DNA of 64,000 nucleotides from Gymnopus androsaceus JB14 (Eukaryota; Basidiomycota; Agaricomycetes; Agaricales; Omphalotaceae), in the NCBI GenBank assembly GCA_009733575.1, contig ML769383.1, positions 558,001 through 622,000 on the forward strand, written 5' to 3'. This document shows positions 57,579-64,000 of this stretch, one piece after another. The notes under the pieces were generated by a model that was not told the DNA's origin, made no database searches, and saw only the letters and a program-made list of their open reading frames with translations. Positions within the stretch are counted from its first letter, which is position 1; the number at the start of each line of letters is the position of its first letter. The position numbers and the translations under genes were made by a program.

Positions 57579-59276
57579 ATGACGGAATCTTCGCGACCAA
57601 ATTCTCGACGTGGGTCTCCGTTGGCTTCATTGAGGGAGGGAACCAGTAGAGACCAGTCGAGGTCGCCTCATCAGAGCCAAAGCCAGTATCAGCAGCAGCA
57701 ACAACAACAGCACCACCACCACCAGCAGCAATACTATGCATACCCGCCTCCACCGCCTCCTCCCGGAGCGCATATGTATGGCATGCCAGCTCCAGCGTTT
57801 GGAAATGGGAGTTGGGAACAGCAGCACCCGCACTATCCGCCTCCACCCCCGCCGCCTCACTATGGACATGGGTACCCACCAAACGGAGCCCCGCCGTACT
57901 CGTTCGCCTACAACGGCCCTCCCACAGTTCCCTCCTCCGCCCCTCCCGCGCCGACGCCCACGTCAGACTCTGGCCTCTCCGCCATAACCTCGAACCTCAC
58001 CCCACACCCGCCCATCCCCGAATCCGAAATCATCTACACAGAAGACGCCGCTACCAAAGTCACCGACCGGATCCGTCGACGATGTTTTAATTGCTACACG
58101 AGCGATACGAGTACGTGGCGGAGGAGCAATATCGCCGTGGGCAAGGTGCTTTGTAACAAGTGTGGTTTGTTTGAGAGGACGCATCAGAGGCCGAGGCCGG
58201 AGCAGTTTCCGCACAAGAGGACGTCGCTGGGCGGAGGGGAACCGGGGTCGCCTACTAGTGCCACGGCTCCGATTCCGGCTAAACCGCCATTAGAGAGGTT
58301 CGGTGGGACGCCCTCTGAAAACCCAGGTAAAAGACTCAAAAAGCCGAAACTAGATCATCCGCACGAGCCGGAGCAACAGCAGCAGCAGCAACCGTTGCCC
58401 TCTGGCCTAGCGCATATCACGCATCCGCCCCAGCATCAGCCATATTATGGCCATGGCTCGCCATACCCAGACCAGGAGCATCCCCATCCCCATCCCCATA
58501 CACAGTATTACAACAATCCTCCTCCCAATACCTACACTGGAGGCGCTTTCGGTGTTCCGTTGCAGTACAATGGCTATCCTGGTCCCAATCCCAACTCGCA
58601 TCCTCCACCGGGCCCAGGTCCAGGCTACCCTCCCCCACAAACCCAAACTCAATATTCCCTTCCTTTGCCTCCTCCACCTCCAGGTCATCGAGGGGGCGCA
58701 GTCCCTGTAACGAACCTCCTCAATGGTGTCGATGGACGCGGAAGGGAGAGTACCAGCAGTGTCAATGGCACTCATGGGAACGGAAACGGAAACGGCGCTG
58801 TAGGGGGGACGAGCGCAGGTGCGGGTGACGCACAAGATCACCCACACACCCAAGATATCGCCAAAGCAAATGCCACGCCCGCGCCCATGTCCAAAGCCAA
58901 GTCCAAAAGCGGAGGTCCCAAATCAACCGCTTCCCGAAAAACTTCTTCCAATGCCTCAGCCTCGTTCCCTCCTGGGCACGGCCATACCCATGCTGTCGCC
59001 AATCGAACACAGTCGCCTGAATCTGTGTATCATTCCGCTCAAGAACAGGATGAGTTAAACTCAGATGATGGCGATGTCGACGGGGCTTCTGGATCCGGAG
59101 ATGACTATCATGCTACCACAGACACGGAGGGAGATGACGATGATGGCAGTGGTGCGTATCGAGGGACGGGGGCGGGGAAGGCGGCTGCTGCGACGAGGGG
59201 CAGGAGGAGCACCAGAAGGAGCACAGGAGGTGGAGCATTGAAGAGGAAGAGAAGTGTGAGGGAGAGGGATGACTGA
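57579..59276 (+). CDS. GATA-type zinc-finger transcription factor
   Basis: A single exon of 565 aa from the ATG at 57579. The N-terminus is low complexity (Q/H runs, Pro/Tyr-rich PPPPPPP). The GATA finger is CFNCYTSDTSTWRRS...VLCNKCG, a CX2C-X18-CX2C arrangement, followed by the basic tail ERTHQRPRPEQFPHKR. A second low-complexity half contains Asn-Gly runs, a basic patch KSKSGGPKSTASRK and an acidic stretch (SDDGDVDG, DTEGDDDDG), ending in a basic nuclear-localisation-like KRKRSVRERDD. The finger variant (CYTSDTSTWR) is typical of fungal regulators binding GATA sites. The target genes are unknown. Confidence 0.9.
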   Translation: MTESSRPNSRRGSPLASLREGTSRDQSRSPHQSQSQYQQQQQQQHHHHQQQYYAYPPPPPPPGAHMYGMPAPAFGNGSWEQQHPHYPPPPPPPHYGHGYPPNGAPPYSFAYNGPPTVPSSAPPAPTPTSDSGLSAITSNLTPHPPIPESEIIYTEDAATKVTDRIRRRCFNCYTSDTSTWRRSNIAVGKVLCNKCGLFERTHQRPRPEQFPHKRTSLGGGEPGSPTSATAPIPAKPPLERFGGTPSENPGKRLKKPKLDHPHEPEQQQQQQPLPSGLAHITHPPQHQPYYGHGSPYPDQEHPHPHPHTQYYNNPPPNTYTGGAFGVPLQYNGYPGPNPNSHPPPGPGPGYPPPQTQTQYSLPLPPPPPGHRGGAVPVTNLLNGVDGRGRESTSSVNGTHGNGNGNGAVGGTSAGAGDAQDHPHTQDIAKANATPAPMSKAKSKSGGPKSTASRKTSSNASASFPPGHGHTHAVANRTQSPESVYHSAQEQDELNSDDGDVDGASGSGDDYHATTDTEGDDDDGSGAYRGTGAGKAAAATRGRRSTRRSTGGGALKRKRSVRERDD

Positions 59277-59820
59277 GTGAGTGTGCGTTCTTTCTTTCAG
59301 TTACTCGTTGCTTGCGTTTGAATCGTTCTTTTTCTTGCTGTTTCTGTTTCCTCGCTTGCCGCTTGCGTTCGTTGTAATGTTATATATGTTATTCTTTGCC
59401 CGCACTCCTCGTCCTCTACAATCCTCTTTTTTTACTACTGCTGCTTCGTTCTCCGCTCTTGCTTGTGTCTGTGTTGAATCCTTTTTCTTCATTCCTGTTG
59501 TCGTGTCTCTTTATTCGTAAAAGATACCTACATACATAACTATCTCGTCTCCGGTCTCTACTTACTATGTCCATTGTCCATGTCCATGTCCTTCATCTAT
59601 CTGTATGTCACCCTCGCACAATCGTAGCGCGTATACGTATACAGTATTTATTGATTCAACGCTAAGTACGGAGTCTGAGCGAGTATTTTGCAAACAATTG
59701 AATGTATCAGGTACCCTTGGCCAGAGGAGGCCTAGGTGAATTTAGTGGATGGGTAAATGGAGTAATTCTCTTAGTCGTGACGGACTCGACAAAAAAAAAG
59801 AACACTTGGAACGTGTGCAT

Positions 59821-59923
59821 TCCTTCTAGCCGACTTGAACGACTGACTGACCTCGTCATAAGTAATATATCACTGATGCCTATGTATACTAGTGACGAGA
59901 TCTACTAATTAAGCTAAGAAGGA
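59821..59923 (-). tRNA. tRNA-Thr(AGT)-like element 6, intron-containing
   Basis: Read on the minus strand: perfect acceptor stem TCCTTCT / AGAAGGA, then TAGCTTAATTAGTAGATCT (weakened D-arm), a perfect anticodon stem CGTCA / TGACG with CTAGTA (anticodon AGT) and an intron-like insert of about 30 nt, then AGGTCAGTC duplicated and the T-loop TTCAAGT. Intact enough to consider a real gene, but the D-arm changes and the AGTC duplication argue for decay. Confidence 0.45.
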
Positions 59924-60311
59924 GGTAAGAAGCTTAAGGAGAGCGATTCGGTAGTACATAGGTATGAGGAGAGAGCACACATAATCCCAACAACTCGTTG
60001 TATGATCGGACCTCAGTATCGAAGAACAGCGAATACTGTACGAATCTGTACGAATATATGTATGTGCTATAGATTGGTCCGTACGGGCAACGGCTGTGTC
60101 ACTTGGAAAATCCAAACAGAAAAAGCAATTATTCAACCTGATTCGGAGCCTGACTCGCCCATTTTCTACTGAGTCGCCTTCAATTATCCCGGGCCCACTG
60201 TAATCTGGTTTCGAGTCCTGAGTACTTTTTTGCGGCACAAGAACGCGTCTTCTTGACTGGAATAAGTGTCAGCGAAAGGGTATACGGTCAGCATGTTCCA
60301 CCTCTACCAAA

Positions 60312-60403
60312 TCCTTTTTAGCTCAGTGGGTAGAACGCGTTATAACGTATAAATCAATAATGTCCGCACACTTTAGGTCAGTCGTTCAAGTTGAATAGAA
60401 GGA
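60312..60403 (+). repeat. tRNA-like element 7 (degenerate)
   Basis: TCCTTTT / AGAAGGA ends, D-arm TAGCTCAGTGGGTAGAAC and the T-half AGTCGTTCAAGTTGAAT, with the T-stem broken. Its 3' flank matches that of the element at 53335, placing it at the same position downstream of ice-binding copy 2. Confidence 0.45.
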
Positions 60404-60579
60404 ATGCGCGATGAGCACTGCGCCTGCGACGCTTTCTTTTCTCTCTCCGGTTGTGATTATAATTTGTCTTTTAACAGAGGCCTAAGTACATAATACATTG
60501 TATATATATATAAAGCGAGTCCATACTAAGTACTACCAAAGGGAAGTAGCTGTGAAAGCGAGTCTGAACTTCAAACATC

Positions 60580-61603
60580 TTATCCAACGACTGTCGCCTA
60601 AACGCGATGGTGTCACTCAACACTCGAAGAAGTAGAAAACAATGCTTACTGATTGCAGGGCGACAAAGGTTTGAGCTAAGATACGACCGTTCATTGTGGC
60701 TCCAGTTTCCAGTGTAACGGCCGTCTTTGCGAGAATGACACCCTCAATGTGGGCGCCGGGATCGGCAGTGACAACACCAGCGACAACCCAGAAGATATTG
60801 GAAGCGAGAGCTCCTCCGACGAGAGTAACGCGGGCATTGGCCGCGACAGTGAGAGTTCCCGCAATTTGGAAGACAAAGACTTTTTGGTACAACGTCGGCA
60901 AAGATAGATGACAAGGGGAAGCTCTAAGGACTTACCATCGGCAGAGGTCCCACTAATGGTGACACCAGCAGAGCTGATGCTGACTGCTGAAGTCCATTTG
61001 TAGAGTGCAGGTGTCAATACAAGGCCACCGATTGAACCTGAAATCAAGTAAGATCCACTAAAGACATATAATCAATAAACACAAACCAGCAGCAAGGTTG
61101 AAGAACCCTGGATTTATAAGACCGTTTGCATTGGTGTATGCTGTCTGCATGTTTGAGATGGCAGTCGTCAAGGTCACGGGAGTAGGAGCTGCATAAGATG
61201 CAGCGAAAAGTTCGCCTGTGACCTGGCTCGAGGTAGAAAACGCTCCGCCTGATGCAAGAGTGAGCGCAAACCCAGTCAAAGCATTCGCTGCTATAGGGCT
61301 AACCCCAATATTTCCAACTATATGGTGTTGAGAAAGAAGCCACAAAAACACAGCACCATCGGCTCACTTATGGAGGATGGGGGAACAGTTGAAACGCCCG
61401 ACTTGGAAAGAATAGCATAATTAGCTGCGGTGCCGAGGACAATGGGTGCTGGTCCTAGATTGATGGCTCCTGGTGCTGCTCCTACACTGAGGAATGACAC
61501 CTGAAAGTAGCCTAAAGGTCAGGATGTAGGAAGATAAACCAAGCAATGAAGTAAAGCTTACCCAAAGGCTGAGATAAACAATTTTGTTGAGGGTAGAAAG
61601 CAT
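60580..61603 (-). CDS. secreted ice-binding protein (DUF3494), copy 2
   Basis: Same exon plan as copy 1: MLSTLNKIVYLSLW plus ASFLSVGAAPG-type signal, then NLGPAPIVLGTAANYAIL, NIGVSPIAANALTGFALTL, TGELFAASYAAPTPVTL, SIGGLVLTPALYKWTSAVSI, VFVFQIAGTLTVAANARVTL, GAHIEGVILAKTAVTLETGA and VALQS, ending ATVVG at 60580. It differs from copy 1 by scattered substitutions (for example AGVVTADPG against GAVTADAG). All exon frames are open. Head to head with copy 3 on the other side of a spacer of about 2 kb. Confidence 0.9.
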
Positions 61604-62480
61604 TCCAGAGAGCTAGCCAAAGGCGAGGATGCTAAAGGAAATATTCTACATGAGTGCTGCTTTATACATCTGACATTGCAAAATCTATTTCTCAACCTCG
61701 TCATAGTTCAGCATCTTGCGAAAACAAGTATTTTGAGGCACTAGAGACAGAAGACAACCAAAAAAAGCCCTGAGCAGAGTCACAGCCATGTTCTCCCTAA
61801 TGCATAGTTTCTCGACTCCAGCTGTGATGTGTATAATGCACACGACGGCACTGAAGAGGCGGAACGAGCCAAGCGAGAGGGACGGCTGCAGTATGGTTAC
61901 TCTTGCCAGTGGACGAGGTTGTTTCTGGGGGCAGTGAGAAAGGACGAAAGTCTGACAGAAGAGGAACGTCAGTCCATTCACGTCTAACAAAGATAGAGAC
62001 TATTTGGAGACTATCAGAAAAAGGATGTCGGTCAATTTGGTCTGTCAGCGTCAGGTACTGGACCTGGTAATATTCGTTGTCGTTTAAGCAAGCCATTTTG
62101 TAAATAAAGTTTGAGGACTGTACATGAGCTGATCGAAGAGACAGTGGGAGCCTCAGTAAGGGATCGCTTAAGTTTTAAACTCTTTTGAGGCGAACTTACG
62201 TTGACATTCGGTAGGATGCAATCAACTCTCTCAGGTGTCCCGGTTGAAAGCGACGTTGGAAAAGGAAGTCCACCTTGGATATATGAACCGATGCATTGGC
62301 GAAAACGGTATGAGAGGCATGCGTTGCTGAGAAGAAGGCATGCGATCGAGCCGAAGATTAGTACTAAGAACATTCTAAACACTAAAAGGCTTAGCATAAA
62401 CACGAGACCAAGATCTTAGAGATACGCTGTCCTTTGTATCTGTACTGGAGCCAGCTTTTGCACCGGTGCACTGAGTTCGT
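61604..62480. repeat. conserved upstream region of ice-binding copy 2
   Basis: Homologous to 54660-55710 and, inverted, to 62960-63564. It includes TATAAAG at 61661-61667 (minus) and the ATATGAACCGATGCATTGG block near 62280. Confidence 0.75.
61661..61667 (-). promoter_or_regulatory. TATA box of ice-binding copy 2
   Basis: TATAAAG on the minus strand about 60 bp before the ATG at 61603, in the same context as in copies 1 and 3. Confidence 0.65.
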
Positions 62481-62959
62481 CCGAGAAAATACGGGTCAAT
62501 CCGAAAGTGTTCGAAAATAAAATGGATGAATCGGAGCGAGCTGCCGTTAGTTGTTGTTCATCATTCACTGAATCACTCTGTCATTTCTACGATAACCTCG
62601 TTCAACGACGTTCTCGTCTGTCTTAGTCTATCGATCGTGCAATATAAAGCGGCAATCACGCTTGCCAATGCAGAAATCTATCTCCAGCCACAGGATTCAA
62701 AACTAATTGCACATCCGCCCGAATTTCCTCAACCCAGTATTCCCCTAGAGCAAACTTTAACGCCATTCGCTATTCAACCTCAGTATCTATTGTGGGAATT
62801 CCGGAACCGAAACTAAATGGAAATACCTGGCAAGGTATAGAAGCAAGGCGTGCTTTGGGTATTGATTTCTGGCGAAAGTGAGATTTGCATGAAAAAAGCC
62901 AAAATCGCGACACAGTGACTACACCCTCAATCGAAGAGCACGAGAACGGGTAATTCGAT
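62481..62959. other. centre of the head-to-head ice-binding pair
   Basis: Unique sequence between the two inverted arms. It holds one open frame (62526-62816, plus) with no recognisable domain. Confidence 0.4.
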
Positions 62960-63501
62960 GATGCGAATTAAAGCTGGCTCCAGTGCTGGGAACTTGGTTC
63001 GTCATCGACAGTGTCTCTTTGTCTCGCTCTATGTTAAGCCTTTTTAATTTATAGGATCACTTCTTCTCGGGAACACATGCGTCTCGTCCCTTTTTTCGCC
63101 AATGCATCGGTAAATATGTATGTTCAAGTTGGACTTCCATTTCCAACGTCACTCTCAACCGGAACACTTGCGATTGCATGTTATTCTATCTTCAGACGAG
63201 TTGACTGATGTTCCTCTTCTTTCGTCCTTTCTCCTGCTCCTAGACAAATCCTAGTCCACTGGCAAGAGTAACCATACTTCAGCTGTCCCTCTCACTTGGC
63301 TCGTTCCGCCTCTTCAAGGCCGTCGTGTGCATTATACACATCACAGCCAAAGTTGAGAAACTGCGCATTAGGGAGAACATTGCTGTGACTCTGCTCAGGG
63401 CTTTTTTTTGGTTTCAGTGCCTCGAATACTTATGGTACTTGTCTCGCAAGATGATGCTGAACTATGACGAGTTTGGGAGACAGATTTTGCAAGGTCAGAT
63501 G

Positions 63502-63507
63502 TATAAA
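63502..63507 (+). promoter_or_regulatory. TATA box of ice-binding copy 3
   Basis: TATAAA in GTATAAAGCAGCAGCCATGTAGAATA, about 60 bp before the ATG at 63565; conserved with the other two copies. Confidence 0.7.
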
Positions 63508-63564
63508 GCAGCAGCCATGTAGAATATTTGCTTCATCATACTCACCTTTACATAACTCTCTGAA

Positions 63565-64000
63565 ATGCTTTCCACCGTCAACAAAATTGTCTGTCTCAGC
63601 CTTTGGGTAAGTTCTACTTTCTTCCTTGTTTCATCTTCCTATATCCTGACCTTTGGGCTACTTTTAGGCGTCATTCCTCAGTGTAGGAGCAGCACCAGGA
63701 GCCATCAATCTAGGACCAGCTCCGATCGCCCTCGGCACCGCAGCTAATTTTGCCATTCTTTCAGAGACGGGCGTTTCAACTGTCCCTCCATCCTCCATAA
63801 GTGAGCCAATCACGCTGTGTCTTTGTGGCTCATTCTCAAGTGTATAGCTGGAAACATTGGGGTCAGCCCTATATCAGCGAATGCTTTGACTGGGTTTTCG
63901 CTCACTCTTGCATCAACCGGAGTGTTCTCCACATCGAACCAAGTCATAGGCGAACTTTTCGCCGCAACCTATGCAGTTCCTACTCCCTCGACCTTGACGA
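63565..64000 (+). CDS. secreted ice-binding protein (DUF3494), copy 3, cut by the window edge
   Basis: Exon 1 63565-63606 (MLSTVNKIVCLSLW), exon 2 63668-63800 (ASFLSVGAAPGAINLG, PAPIALGTAANFAILSETG, STVPPSSI), exon 3 from 63848 (TGNIGVSPISANALTGF, NQVIGELFAATYAVPTP). All frames open to the edge. It is the most diverged of the three. The rest of the gene lies outside the window. Confidence 0.88.

Larger units (their letters stand above)
59277..60579. other. spacer with two tRNA-like elements
   Basis: The first 250 bp are a T/C-rich 3' region of the GATA gene. tRNA-like elements lie at 59821-59923 (minus) and 60312-60403 (plus). No protein gene is visible. Confidence 0.45.

Noticed and set aside
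57627..58853. Several long frames on both strands across the GATA gene
   Set aside because: They are shadows of low-complexity Gln/His/Pro codons and have no domain.
62526..62816. 96-aa frame in the centre of the ice-binding palindrome
   Set aside because: No similarity that I can recognise and no splice or promoter support.

Overview
The window is eukaryotic, almost certainly from a mushroom-forming or related basidiomycete. Genes are split by many introns of about 50-60 bp. The content is typical of Agaricomycetes: F-box/LRR expansions, DIRS-like retroelement debris, a DNMT1-type methyltransferase, and secreted DUF3494 ice-binding proteins. There are no operons, Shine-Dalgarno sites or CRISPR arrays. 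All calls rest on reading the sequence; no database was searched. Splice sites were placed by hand.

Layout. (1) 0.2-6.6 kb: a tandem triplication of an HSL-type alpha/beta-hydrolase gene (minus strand). Two copies are broken by 1-nt indels and the third is intact. The unit drags along pieces of both neighbours, and unit 3 carries a 508-bp foldback element. (2) 6.5-11.4 kb: housekeeping genes, namely an EMI1/DUF3128 mitochondrial protein, MCM2 and MIA40. (3) 11.6-26 kb: an F-box/LRR family (three intact 472-aa genes, one frameshifted copy, two fragments). Interspersed are a kinase-like gene, a DIRS-like reverse-transcriptase remnant, a copper P-type ATPase fragment, SNX3 and the farnesyltransferase beta subunit. 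(4) 26.3-34.1 kb, minus strand: DNMT1 (RFD-BAH-BAH-methylase), a membrane-anchored paraoxonase-like protein and a flavin-reductase-like protein. (5) 34.2-39.6 kb: a tandem pair of iron-type alcohol dehydrogenases and a mitochondrial cation-efflux transporter. (6) 40.8-47.7 kb: a large Sec7/PH protein and a coiled-coil protein with a J-domain-like end. (7) 47.7-64 kb: a gene-poor accessory region with an F-box relic, a secreted ADP-ribosyltransferase-like protein, seven tRNA-like elements, a GATA factor and three ice-binding protein genes. The last two ice-binding genes lie head to head at the right edge.

Themes. Recent segmental duplication is the main force here: hydrolases, F-box genes, dehydrogenases and ice-binding genes. 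Many otherwise well-conserved genes (MIA40, SNX3, Sec7/PH, both dehydrogenases) carry isolated 1-nt frame breaks. These may be residual consensus errors, so pseudogene calls here should be held loosely. GC-AG introns are unusually frequent. The ice-binding genes suggest a fungus exposed to freezing. I did not find a clearly new multi-gene system. The most unusual signal is the cluster of intron-containing tRNA-Thr-like elements interleaved with the duplicated ice-binding loci.
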